This document shows, one piece after another, positions 1 to 8,267 of a DNA stretch of 64,000 bases. The notes beneath the pieces were generated by a model. That model worked only from the letters and a program-made list of their open reading frames with translations, made no database searches and had not been told where the DNA came from. The stretch covers positions 124,001 through 188,000 of the forward strand of contig NZ_SMDD01000001.1 in assembly GCF_004343255.1 (NCBI RefSeq), given 5' to 3'. This DNA is from Laceyella sacchari. Lineage in GTDB: Bacteria; Bacillota; Bacilli; Thermoactinomycetales; Thermoactinomycetaceae. Position numbers and translations under genes: made by a program. Within the stretch, counting starts at the first letter, position 1; the number at the start of each line of letters is the position of its first letter.

Positions 1-235
1 TTGGCTGGAAGCGGCATTAAAAAGGAAATACGGTGAACAAGTGGATGTGCACTACGTGGATATCCATGAACCGGTTGGCTCGGCGGAAACGGTGGCGTTT
101 GCCAAACGGGTGCTGGATGAGGATCTCTGGTATCCGGTGGTCGTCATCGAAGGAGAGATTGTAGCGGAAGGAAATCCCAAATTGAAAGAAATCTGTCAAA
201 AAATCGAGCGTGTGGGGGTAAAGCAGTTAAGTTGA
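1..235 (+). CDS. yuzD: YuzD-family protein (DUF1462), 3' part only
   Basis: The open frame enters from the left edge (first full codon at base 2) and stops at 235, so the start is outside the window. The visible 77 residues begin WLEAALKRKYGE and contain YVDIHEPVGS and a C-terminal region typical of YuzD proteins, small thioredoxin-fold-like proteins of unknown role that usually sit beside the NifU-like gene yutI in Bacillus. The upstream part, where the family normally has a Cys pair, is not visible. A rho-independent terminator follows 14 bases after the stop, so this is the end of a transcript. Confidence 0.85.
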   Translation, partial: WLEAALKRKYGEQVDVHYVDIHEPVGSAETVAFAKRVLDEDLWYPVVVIEGEIVAEGNPKLKEICQKIERVGVKQLS

Positions 236-248
236 ACCCGCAGAAAAA

Positions 249-277
249 GTTCTGGCATCAGGCCAGAGCTTTTTTTA
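249..277 (+). terminator. Rho-independent terminator of yuzD
   Basis: A stem TCTGGC/GCCAGA with a 5-base loop is followed by GC and a run of seven T. It lies 14 bases after the yuzD stop. Confidence 0.85.
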
Positions 278-555
278 TTGTCAACCATAGTTGGAGGTGA
301 GCTCCTCTTTGTAATGCGCTCCAACCATTAGTCTTGATTAATGATATTGTTTTTATGGTAAATATTGATGGATTCAAAATTTATTATTGCTCCGAATAAA
401 GAAATACAGGTAGGATAGGTTGTTATTCCTTTATATAGCAGGAGATTCATGATGTAGACAAATTTTAGATGTAGCAACTCTTTTAGAATTCTTTATTATA
501 TAAGATGTTGTGGTGCACTACGGATTGATTAACTCTTGAATAGGAGATGAGAAGT
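278..555 (+). other. AT-rich leader upstream of the pgs operon
   Basis: This gap holds the presumed promoter and leader of the poly-gamma-glutamate operon. It is much more AT-rich than the flanking genes. I see AT-rich hexamers resembling -10 boxes around 485-505, but no pair with a good -35 at 16-18 bp, so I do not place a promoter. No coding frame with a ribosome site is evident before AGGAG at 541-545. Confidence 0.5.
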
Positions 556-1803
556 ATGTGGCTCATCCCCATATTTATGGGCATTCTTTTATTTTTAGGA
601 ATTTGGGAAAAGCGAAAACACCAGAAGAATATTGATTCGATTCCGCTACGTATCAACATCAACGGAATTCGCGGTAAATCAACCGTTACGCGCCTGATCA
701 CCGGGGTGATGGTGGAGGCAGGATACCGAGCGGTCGGCAAGACGACAGGAACGGCGGCGCGTATGATTTATTGGTACAAGGATGAAGAGAAGCCGATCAA
801 AAGACGGTTGGAAGGCCCCAACATTCGCGAGCAAAAAGTGGTGGTGGCTGAAACGGCCCGGATGGGAGCCAACTGTCTGGTGAGTGAATGTATGGCGGTC
901 AATCCTGACTATCAGATCATTTTCCAAGAAGAGATGTTACAAGCCAATGTTGGGGTGATCGTGAATGTGCTGGAGGACCACATGGATGTGATGGGACCTA
1001 CCCTGCGCGAAGTGGCTGACGCCTTTACAGCCACCATCCCATACAATGGCCACTTGATCGTCTCAGATGGGCCGTATGTTCCTTTTTTCAAACGTGTGGC
1101 AAGGCAACGTAAAACACAAGTACATGTTGCCGATAACTCCCGTATTTCCGAGAAATTTTTACGTCAATTTGATTACATGGTTTTTCCTGAGAACGCCGCT
1201 TTGGCGCTAGCAGTTGCAGAAGCGGTGGGAATTGATGAAGAAACGGCATTCCGTGGCATGCTCAATGCGCATCCCGACCCGGGTGCCATGCGGATTCTGC
1301 CATTGGAACATAGTGACACACCCTCTTACTTTGTGAATGGATTCGCGGCTAATGACGCGGCTTCCACCTTGAATATCTGGGAGCGGGTTAAAATGCTGGG
1401 CTATCCGACGCAAGATCCCATTGTGGTGATGAATTGCCGTCCGGACCGGGTGGATCGCACAGAACAGTTTGCTAGAGATGTGTTGCCGCATATGCAGATC
1501 GATACGTTGGTGGTGATCGGCCAAACGACGCAACCGATTGTGGATGCCTATCAGGCAGGTCTCATTAAATGCAACACATTGTTAGATTTGGAAGACCAAC
1601 CGACGGAAGCGATCATGAAGGCTATCAAGCCGAAGCTGCAAAATCGGATGGTGTACGGAGTTGGCAATATTCACGGTTCCGCCGAACCGTTGTGCGAGAT
1701 TTTTGAGCACATGAATCAGCAAGCGAAAGAAGAGCGAAACCGGGCTTATAAAAAGAAAGAATCCCTCGGGAAAAAGGTCAAAGTTGCGCAAATTGTCAGC
1801 TAG
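556..1803 (+). CDS. pgsB: Poly-gamma-glutamate synthase ligase subunit PgsB/CapB
   Basis: PgsB is the ATP-dependent amide ligase that extends gamma-linked polyglutamate at the membrane, working with PgsC and PgsA. The 415-residue protein has an N-terminal membrane segment (residues 1-16), then a Mur-ligase-like P-loop GIRGKST at about 37-43, the motif NVLEDHMDVMGPT, and NGFAANDA further on. It follows Bacillus PgsB closely along its whole length. ATG at 556 is preferred over an in-frame ATG at 547, because AGGAG (541-545) is 10 bases from 556 but only one base from 547, and Bacillus PgsB starts MWL. It is the first gene of the operon; pgsC starts 13 bases after its stop. Confidence 0.95.
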   Translation: MWLIPIFMGILLFLGIWEKRKHQKNIDSIPLRININGIRGKSTVTRLITGVMVEAGYRAVGKTTGTAARMIYWYKDEEKPIKRRLEGPNIREQKVVVAETARMGANCLVSECMAVNPDYQIIFQEEMLQANVGVIVNVLEDHMDVMGPTLREVADAFTATIPYNGHLIVSDGPYVPFFKRVARQRKTQVHVADNSRISEKFLRQFDYMVFPENAALALAVAEAVGIDEETAFRGMLNAHPDPGAMRILPLEHSDTPSYFVNGFAANDAASTLNIWERVKMLGYPTQDPIVVMNCRPDRVDRTEQFARDVLPHMQIDTLVVIGQTTQPIVDAYQAGLIKCNTLLDLEDQPTEAIMKAIKPKLQNRMVYGVGNIHGSAEPLCEIFEHMNQQAKEERNRAYKKKESLGKKVKVAQIVS

Positions 1804-1816
1804 GAGGAAGATTTCG

Positions 1817-2278
1817 TTGTTCGGTTCAGACTTATACATTTCTTTGATTATCGGCGTTGTTCTCAGCCTGCTATATGCAGAAAAAGTGGGCGTCGTGCCT
1901 GCGGGCTTGATCGTGCCGGGGTACATGGGCCTCGTGTTCGATCAGCCCATCTTTGTTGGAACGGTATTGCTCATCAGCTTTTTGACGTATTTGATTGTGA
2001 CGAAAGTGGTGGCGCGGTTCACCATCTTATATGGCCGCCGCAAATTTGCTGCGATGCTCATGGTAGGGATCGGATTGAAACTGATTTTTGACTTGTTCGC
2101 TCCGATGGTTGTTCCTTATGTGCCTTTTGAAATGCAAGAGTTTCGCGGGATTGGAATCATTGTTCCGGGGCTGATCGCCAACACCATCCAACGGCAGGGA
2201 TTGGTTCCGACAGTGGGCAGCACATTGCTACTCAGTGGATGCACGTTCCTGATCATGTTTGTTTATCAATTGTTCTAG
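1817..2278 (+). CDS. pgsC: Poly-gamma-glutamate biosynthesis membrane protein PgsC/CapC
   Basis: This is the small integral membrane subunit of the polyglutamate synthase/exporter, 153 residues against about 149 in Bacillus. The start is TTG, preceded by AGGAGG (1802-1807) at 9 bases; this gives the family N-terminus LFGSDLYISLIIGV. The longer reading from an ATG at 1784 would overlap pgsB and lacks the site. Conserved stretches VPAGLIVPGY, ILYGRRKFAAML and FRGIGIIVPGLIANT are present, with four to five hydrophobic segments. It is tightly packed between pgsB and pgsA, consistent with coupled translation. Confidence 0.94.
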   Translation: MFGSDLYISLIIGVVLSLLYAEKVGVVPAGLIVPGYMGLVFDQPIFVGTVLLISFLTYLIVTKVVARFTILYGRRKFAAMLMVGIGLKLIFDLFAPMVVPYVPFEMQEFRGIGIIVPGLIANTIQRQGLVPTVGSTLLLSGCTFLIMFVYQLF

Positions 2279-2290
2279 GAAGTGAAAGAA

Positions 2291-3460
2291 ATGTTGACCT
2301 GGAGGCAAAAACTGCAACGATACATCAAGAAACAAAAGAAAAAAGCCACCGTTCACACCGTGATCGCGACGGTTTTCACGGTGGTGTTGATCAGCGTATT
2401 GAACGCTACCGACAGGCCTCAAGAAGTGTCAGTGAAAAAAGATCCCAATAGCGTACTGACCATCTCCATGGTTGGGGATATCATGTTTGGCCGGTATGTC
2501 GGCTATGCCATCGTTCCGCGGTTTGGTTATGACCATCTGCTCAAATACGTGAAGCCGTATTTTGCGGCATCTGACTATGTGACAGGGAATTTTGAAAACC
2601 CCATCACCAACCGCGAAGGATATCCGGAAGCAGATGTGCAGATTCATCTCAACACGAAGCCGGAAGCGGTCAACGCATTGAAAAAAGCCAAATTTTCTTC
2701 GGTCAATTTGGCCAACAACCATATTAAGGACTATGGAAAACAGGGATTGTTGGATACATTAAGAGCGTTTGACGGGCAAGATATTGATACGGTGGGCGCT
2801 GGACGTGATTTGAAAGAGGCGAGCCGTATCTCATATCAAACCGTCAATGGCATCAAAGTGGCCGTATTGGGTTTTTCTGATATCATTCCTAGGGATTATC
2901 GGGCACGAAAAGACCGTTCGGGCATTGCACCGGCGGACCCGGATGTGTTTTTTCCTCTGGTGGCCAAAGCGAAAAGCAATGCAGACCTTGTTTTGGTGCA
3001 TATGCATTGGGGCTTGGAGTATGACAGCGGCTATCATCCGCGTCAACAAGGCTTGGCCCGCGCTTTGGTGGATGCCGGCGCAGATGTGGTGGTCGGGCAC
3101 CACCCTCATGTGTTGGAACCGGTGGAAGTGTATAAACAAGGCGTGATTTTATACAGTCTCGGCAATTTTGTGTTTGACCAAGGTTGGTCCCGCACCCGAG
3201 AAAGTGTGCTGGTCCAATACAAACTTTTGCAAGGCGGAAAAAAAGCCAAGTTGGAACTTCACCCCATGGTGATTCGCGAAGGGCAACCCCGTCCGCTGAC
3301 TGGTTGGTCGAATGTGTACCGGCGTGAGAAAATCTTCAATCAATTGACAGAGGAATTCATGTACAGTGATAAATGGAACCAGACATGGACACGCGAAGGG
3401 GATTACATATCCCGGATCATTCCGCTGTCTGGTAAAGGAAGACCGCCTGCAGGCAAATGA
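2291..3460 (+). CDS. pgsA: Poly-gamma-glutamate synthesis protein PgsA/CapA
   Basis: PgsA is the membrane-anchored, metallophosphoesterase-fold subunit needed for polyglutamate synthesis and export. The protein has a basic N-terminus, one transmembrane segment (about residues 22-40) and an outer domain with SMVGDIMFGRYVG, NFENPIT, SVNLANNHIKDYG, HMHWGLEYD and GHHPHVLEPVEVY, the conserved metal-site motifs of the CapA family. ATG 2291 is chosen over GTG 2282 because AGGA (2277-2280) overlaps the pgsC stop and is properly spaced only from 2291. Length (389 residues) matches Bacillus PgsA. The next gene starts 32 bases downstream. Confidence 0.95.
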   Translation: MLTWRQKLQRYIKKQKKKATVHTVIATVFTVVLISVLNATDRPQEVSVKKDPNSVLTISMVGDIMFGRYVGYAIVPRFGYDHLLKYVKPYFAASDYVTGNFENPITNREGYPEADVQIHLNTKPEAVNALKKAKFSSVNLANNHIKDYGKQGLLDTLRAFDGQDIDTVGAGRDLKEASRISYQTVNGIKVAVLGFSDIIPRDYRARKDRSGIAPADPDVFFPLVAKAKSNADLVLVHMHWGLEYDSGYHPRQQGLARALVDAGADVVVGHHPHVLEPVEVYKQGVILYSLGNFVFDQGWSRTRESVLVQYKLLQGGKKAKLELHPMVIREGQPRPLTGWSNVYRREKIFNQLTEEFMYSDKWNQTWTREGDYISRIIPLSGKGRPPAGK

Positions 3461-3492
3461 GGCAGCAGGAAAAGAGGGGAAGGGAGAGAAAC

Positions 3493-5131
3493 GTGAGCAA
3501 TAAAAACATGCATATCCTTCTTTCCATCCTAGTTGTGGTAGGAATGATATTTGCTTATGTGTATGAAGGAAATAAGTATAACCCCAAGGTGTTTGAACAA
3601 ACGATCCCCACTCAAAAAAATTATAAGTATGGTGTCGCCGCTGCCCATCCGGAAGCGGTAAATGTGGGGATGAAAGTGCTGGAACAAGGGGGGCAACGCC
3701 GTTGATGCTGCGATCGCCGTCGGCTACGCGTTGGGCGTGGTGGAACCGTTTGGTTCTGGTATCGGAGGGGGCGGTACGATGTTGATTCATCCGTACAGCA
3801 AGAAACAGAAGCCAATCGTGATCGATTACCGGGAAACTGCCCCGTACACCGGGTTGATTCCTGCCAACGGTGTAGGCGTGCCCGGGTTTGTCAAAGGGAT
3901 GGAACTGGCGCACAAAGAATATGGGTCGATACCGATGGATCGCTTGATCCAGCCTTCCGTCGAACTGGCAGAACGCGGGTTTGAGGTGACGGCGTTGTTA
4001 AGCGGTCGGTTGCGGGATGCCCAATTTCGCATGAATGTGAAGCAGTTGCCCCACTTTTATCCGGATGGCAAACCGATTCAACCTAAGCAATTGTTGCAAC
4101 AAAAAGAGTTAGCTGCGACATTAAAAGCGATTCAAACCAACGGTGCCAATGCTTTTTACAGTGGCATTATCGCCAAGGATATTGAACTCGCGTCGAAGGG
4201 TGTCAAGGCAAGTGACTTAAAACGTTACCAAGCGGCGAAAAAAGAACCGTTAAAAGTGAAGTATAATGGTTTTGAAATGGTGACAACCCCACCGCCGAGC
4301 GGAGGGTTGATGTTGGCGGAATCCCTGTTCATCGCCGACCAGATCAATGTCGAAAAGACCAAAGACCTGTCGGCTGATTTTATCCATTTGCTCGGAGAAA
4401 CGGAAAAGCGTGTACAAGGGGCGCGCATGAGAAACATTGGTGATCCCAATTTTATCAATGTCCCGGTGGAAGATATGTTGAGCAAAGATTATATTAAACG
4501 CTTGTCCGCCGACATCAACAATGAACGCATCTCCCTCCAATACAAACAAGTGGTCGATTCGATGGCTGATAAAGAGGATCATGACAACACGACCCATTTT
4601 GTGGTTGTTGATAAAAAAGGGATGATGGTCTCGGTTACCAACACGCTCAGTAACTTCTTCGGTTCGGGTATTTATGTGGACGGATTTTTCCTTAACAACC
4701 AGCTGAAAAACTTCAGTATCCTGTCAGGTTCGCCCAACCGGGCCCAATTGGGCAAAAAGCCGATCAGTTATACGGCGCCGACCATCTTCACCAAGAACGA
4801 TCGGCCAGTGCTTGGGATCGGTAGTGCCGGGGGGAGAAGAATCACACCGGTATTGACGGAAGTAATTTTGCGGCTGTTAGAGTATGATATGCCGATGCAA
4901 ACGGCAATCAACCAACCGCGTTTCATCGTTGAAGGAAATGTCATCTATGTGGAGAGAGCCTTGCCGCCGGAAGTAGAGACGGAATTGAAACGAAAAGGGT
5001 ATACGATCGTGCTGAAACCGGCTAACTTGTTCTACGGCGGCGTGCAGGGGATTCGGGTGAACCGGAGCCAAAACACGATCGAAGGAGGATTTGATAGCCG
5101 GCGTGATGGAGCGTTCCGCTTCTCAGACTAA
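3493..5131 (+). pseudogene. ggt: CapD/Ggt-type gamma-glutamyltranspeptidase, frameshifted
   Basis: Two reading frames together encode one gamma-glutamyltranspeptidase of about 545 residues. Frame one starts at GTG 3493 with a membrane segment (about residues 6-22) and reads to LEQGG; frame two continues NAVDAAIAVGYALGVVEP. The switch falls in a run of six G (3688-3693); five G would give a single frame. Family hallmarks are intact in the second part: nucleophile Thr at about residue 366 (NTTHFVVVDKKG), SNTLSNFFGSG-like and GSAGGRR. In cap/pgs operons CapD cleaves polyglutamate and anchors it to peptidoglycan or releases it. The break could be a real mutation, phase variation, slippage or a sequencing error. 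Confidence 0.88.
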
Positions 5132-5159
5132 TGGAATTTTTGTGGAGGCATGACGGAAG

Positions 5160-5780
5160 ATGAAACGGTTAATCAGCATTCTCACCCCATTTCTTGTGAT
5201 TGGGTTCATCATGTACATTTTGATTGATTTTCGGCGGGTCGAGGTGCTAAGTGCAGAAGAGAAACAGGCGATTGATCGCTATCGCCAAGAGTTGGTTAAA
5301 GGAACGCTACTTAACAATAATAAAAAAGATGGGGTTTTTTTAAAGCAAGATTTCGACCAAATCGCTACATCGCTTGAATTGCTACATGAGCACTCCCATT
5401 ATTATGTCTTCGGTCCAGCATGGGGGGAAAGATTGGCTAACCCCGCTCGTGAATTCAACAAGATCCAAGCGATTCTCAACAAGCCTATGTATAAAGGGGA
5501 CATCGCGCACCAAGCATTTTTACAATCATTGCAGGCTGATCTGGCAGAGTCGCGCAAGCAGATTAACAAGCGATTGGGGCACGATATCTTGGATGACTTG
5601 GCGACGCTGGTGTTTACAAACGAGATTACCGAAGAACGGCAATGGAGTAATGCGAAGACCATTCAGGTGATGAAAGATCTCGGCGTGAAACTGATTAAGG
5701 AAGACGCGAAGGCTGGCGTGACCCCTCCTGGTCAACAGCCTGCCAACGCGCCGGCTGGCACACAACCGAACCAGCCGTAA
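5160..5780 (+). CDS. Unknown membrane-anchored protein of the pgs operon
   Basis: I do not recognise this 206-residue protein. It has one N-terminal transmembrane segment (about residues 5-23), a charged, mostly helical body (residues 30-180) facing outward by the positive-inside rule, and a low-complexity Pro/Ala/Gln tail that looks like a wall-spanning or disordered end. It begins 28 bases after the transpeptidase stop behind GGAGG and is the last gene before a hairpin, so it is probably the fifth gene of the polyglutamate operon. Its position is like that of small accessory proteins CapE/PgsE, but it is far longer and no similarity is visible. Confidence 0.8.
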   Translation: MKRLISILTPFLVIGFIMYILIDFRRVEVLSAEEKQAIDRYRQELVKGTLLNNNKKDGVFLKQDFDQIATSLELLHEHSHYYVFGPAWGERLANPAREFNKIQAILNKPMYKGDIAHQAFLQSLQADLAESRKQINKRLGHDILDDLATLVFTNEITEERQWSNAKTIQVMKDLGVKLIKEDAKAGVTPPGQQPANAPAGTQPNQP

Positions 5781-5781
5781 T

Positions 5782-5818
5782 AAGAAGCTCTCGGGTACTT
5801 GGTGCTCGGGAGCTTCTT
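5782..5818 (+). terminator. Hairpin at the end of the pgs operon
   Basis: A 9-bp perfect stem AAGAAGCTC/GAGCTTCTT with further pairing inside (TCGG) lies just after the last operon gene. There is no long T run, so termination strength is uncertain. Confidence 0.6.
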
Positions 5819-5913
5819 GTCATTTGCCCTATCTAGCGGGGTTGTTGGGAAAGTGAAGGAAGACGTGTATAATGTTTTATATGTAGTGAAGCATATTATT
5901 GGAGTGAAGATAG

Positions 5914-6153
5914 ATGATTCCTTTGGTGGAGTTTTGTATAAACAACCTTACGCCGGAAGTGCTTGAAGTAAAGAATAAATTGGAGCAAGACCCCGGCATC
6001 GATGTGCTGGAGTATGGTTGTTTGGGGAATTGTGGCATTTGTGCCCAAGGGCCTTATGCCTTGGTGAACGGAGAAGTGGTTGCGGCTGGGACGGGGGATG
6101 ACCTGTACCGCAAGATCAAAGAAGCCATCGATGAGATGGAAGTACGTTATTAA
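5914..6153 (+). CDS. yuzB: YuzB-family protein (DUF1450)
   Basis: A 79-residue protein matching the YuzB family of Bacillales: IEFC-like start (VEFCINNL), GCLGNCGICAQGPYALVNGEVV and a short acidic C-terminus. Three to four Cys residues suggest a metal or Fe-S site, but the function is unknown. GGAGTGAAGATAG precedes the ATG. In Bacillus it lies close to yutJ/yumC and yuzD, and the same neighbours occur here, with the pgs operon interposed. Confidence 0.9.
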   Translation: MIPLVEFCINNLTPEVLEVKNKLEQDPGIDVLEYGCLGNCGICAQGPYALVNGEVVAAGTGDDLYRKIKEAIDEMEVRY

Positions 6154-6165
6154 ACGCGAAAACGT

Positions 6166-6203
6166 AAAAAGGGTACGGAGTTTAAATGCTCCGTACCCTT
6201 TTT
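6166..6203. terminator. Bidirectional terminator between yuzB and mqnE
   Basis: A 15-bp perfect stem AAAAAGGGTACGGAG/CTCCGTACCCTTTTT with an 8-base loop gives a T run on both strands and sits between convergent genes. Confidence 0.92.
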
Positions 6204-6206
6204 GCA

Positions 6207-7310
6207 TCATTCATAGACTTTGATTTCATTGTAGAACGTATCGCGTTCCACGGCAGTGCGATTAGCTCCTTGGATCAGCCAGACGAGTTCATCACGGGTG
6301 AGCGCTTGTTGTGTCAGTGCCCCTGCTGCATGGCTGATGCGTTCTTCCACCAGCGTGCCGTGCAAATCAGAAGAGCCAAAATGCATTGACAGCTGAGCCA
6401 ATTGGGTACCGATGTTGATGAAGTACGCTTTGATATGCGGGAAGTTGTCCAGCATCAGACGGCTGATGGCGATGGTGCGCATGTCGTCCATGGCGGAAGT
6501 GCGACGCTTGATCGAGGCGTTGACACTGCGCGGTTGCATGGCGAGCGGAATAAAGACCATAAATCCACCGGTCTGATCTTGCAGTTCGCGGACACGCAAC
6601 ATGTGAATCAGGCGTTCCTCCAAGGTTTCAATCGAGCCGTACAGCATCGTGGCATGGGTTTTCAACCCCAAGCGGTGGGCGATACCGTGAATTTCCAGCC
6701 ATTGGTCGGTGCTGGCTTTATCCGGGCTCATTTTGAGCCGATAGCGCTCAGTCAAGATTTCGGCGCCGCCTCCCGGCATGGTGTCCAAACCGGCATCGAT
6801 CAGCTCTTTGAGAACATCTTCGTAAGAACGGCCGGTCAGACGTGAGAAAAACTCAATTTCGGCAGAGGTGTACGCTTTGATGGTGACATGAGGATAATGT
6901 TTCTTCAAAATGGAGATGGTCTCCAAGTAATAGTCAAACGGAACGGTGTGATTGTGACCGCCGACAATATGGAATTCGCGAATTCCTTGTGTGTAACGGG
7001 TGCCTACATATTCCAAGATTTCATCAGCAGACATGGTGTAAGCGCCCTCAGCGCCGGGATCGCGCCGAAAGCCGCAAAATGCACATTTGGCTTCGCAGAC
7101 ATTGGTTGGGTTGATGTACATATTTTGAATGAAGTACACTTTGTCGCCATTCCGTTTTAAATTCACTTCATTAGCCAATTGGCCGATGGTGAGCAAATCG
7201 GGTGATTGGTACAGTGTCAACCCGTCTTCAAGGGTCAGGCGTTCTCCATGCTGTACCTTTTCCACGATAGGAATCAAGTTTTTGTCCGTAGGGGTGATCG
7301 TGAGTGACAT
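6207..7310 (-). CDS. mqnE: Aminofutalosine synthase MqnE (radical SAM)
   Basis: MqnE joins an enolpyruvyl-benzoate substrate to SAM-derived adenosine, making aminofutalosine in the futalosine route to menaquinone. The 367-residue protein has the radical SAM cluster motif CEAKCAFC at residues 72-79, and the SPASM-free MqnE/MqnC-type core with HIVGGHNHTVPFDYY, DTMPGGGAEI and ATMLYGS. The start at 7310 has AAGGAGGA 6 bases upstream; an in-frame ATG at 7328 overlaps that site and is rejected. It stands alone here; the other mqn genes are not in the window. MqnC is the closest alternative, but the motif set fits MqnE better. Confidence 0.9.
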   Translation of the reverse strand: MSLTITPTDKNLIPIVEKVQHGERLTLEDGLTLYQSPDLLTIGQLANEVNLKRNGDKVYFIQNMYINPTNVCEAKCAFCGFRRDPGAEGAYTMSADEILEYVGTRYTQGIREFHIVGGHNHTVPFDYYLETISILKKHYPHVTIKAYTSAEIEFFSRLTGRSYEDVLKELIDAGLDTMPGGGAEILTERYRLKMSPDKASTDQWLEIHGIAHRLGLKTHATMLYGSIETLEERLIHMLRVRELQDQTGGFMVFIPLAMQPRSVNASIKRRTSAMDDMRTIAISRLMLDNFPHIKAYFINIGTQLAQLSMHFGSSDLHGTLVEERISHAAGALTQQALTRDELVWLIQGANRTAVERDTFYNEIKVYE

Positions 7311-7958
7311 GCAATGTCCTCCTTCCAAAACCGCTTCTTTTTGGATTTAAGCTTTTATTGTCCCATTCAATCAGGATGATTCCACCTTATCATATCGACA
7401 TATGGAAGGCATGCTGCTTTTGCGATCTATGCGACTTTTTTGCACGGGCGCCTGTCTTAGCGTGTGTCATGAGCCGAAATGCAACTGAAATGGGCAACCC
7501 TCAACTGTGAAAAATTGCACATGAATGCGTAAAGCTTTACATGCGCTTGGCAACTCCCGTCCTCTTTATTTCGATTGCCTAAATAATTGGTTGCAATTTC
7601 CCCTATCCATTCTAACACAAAGACTGAGTGCTGAAAATAAGCGGAAAAAATCGGGGGTCATGTCGAAATGCTTGTCGGGCATGCCGACTGGTGGATAGAA
7701 GCAGAAGCAAGAAATGGGTGCGCATGCCTCTGACTGCGAACAAAGAGCGAATAAATGTTGACATTTTTTTACAAATTGGTAAAAATGCCGTTTTGCCCTG
7801 TCGGTCTCCTTGACAACATGTTGTCTAAATGGTAAGTTTAATCAAACAATTTGTAAAATGAACATCTAATGTTCTGCTTTTTGTCAGTTCCTACAAAGAG
7901 AAAATGTTTTTTCGAGGTTAGAGAGGGTTGGGTCAGATTAAGGGGAGGAGGGCTTAGC
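7311..7958. other. Divergent intergenic region with several palindromes
   Basis: This 648-bp gap separates mqnE and the Spo0E-like gene. It holds a 12-bp perfect palindrome GTAAAGCTTTAC (7529-7540), a TGTCGAA heptamer at 7661-7667 matching the Spo0A box core, an imperfect palindrome TTTACAAATTGGTAAA (7769-7784), and a 14-bp perfect palindrome GACAACATGTTGTC (7812-7825). Two TTGACA hexamers are at 7758 and 7810. No credible gene is seen. Confidence 0.6.
7810..7838 (+). promoter_or_regulatory. Candidate sigma-A promoter with palindromic operator, Spo0E-like gene
   Basis: TTGACA (7810-7815) is separated by 17 bp from TAAGTT (7833-7838), a moderate -10. The perfect palindrome GACAACATGTTGTC (7812-7825) overlaps the -35, a position suited to repression. 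A second TTGACA at 7758-7763 with a weak -10 lies upstream. The start codon served is about 120 bases downstream. Confidence 0.5.
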
Positions 7959-8201
7959 GTGGAGTTTTGTGGTTCGCTCGCTGAGCGCATGGAATGTGTC
8001 CGTAAGCGGATGGAAAAGGCTGCGCTAGACTTGGGATTGGGACATCCGCAGGTGTATCAACTCAGTCAAGAATTGGATCACCTGCACAATATGTGGGAAA
8101 AGTCGTGTTCTGGTCGAAAAAGGGAGAATGTGTACCATATTCGGTCAAGTATGGTGCAATCCAAAGAAGCGAACGAGCATATAAGATATAAGGTCATGTA
8201 G
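7959..8201 (+). CDS. Spo0E-like aspartyl-phosphate phosphatase
   Basis: Spo0E-family proteins dephosphorylate Spo0A-P and so delay entry into sporulation. The 80-residue protein carries the family signature SQELD at residues 36-40 (VYQLSQELDHLHNMW) within a predicted two-helix hairpin. GTG 7959 is chosen because GGAGGAGGG (7944-7952) lies correctly upstream; a longer reading from 7869 has no ribosome site. It is longer than minimal Spo0E-like proteins because of an extra C-terminal stretch rich in charged residues. It is followed after 66 bases by the Fe-S carrier gene. Confidence 0.85.
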   Translation: MEFCGSLAERMECVRKRMEKAALDLGLGHPQVYQLSQELDHLHNMWEKSCSGRKRENVYHIRSSMVQSKEANEHIRYKVM

Positions 8202-8267
8202 CGAGTCGCTCGGTTGTGTGTCGGGGTGATTCCTTAGTATACTGGTATCAGAAGGAGGGGACACCCG

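Noticed and set aside
3149-3913. 254-codon minus-strand frame across the pgsA/ggt junction
   Set aside because: It is antisense to two well-supported genes, has no ribosome site and shows no domain features.
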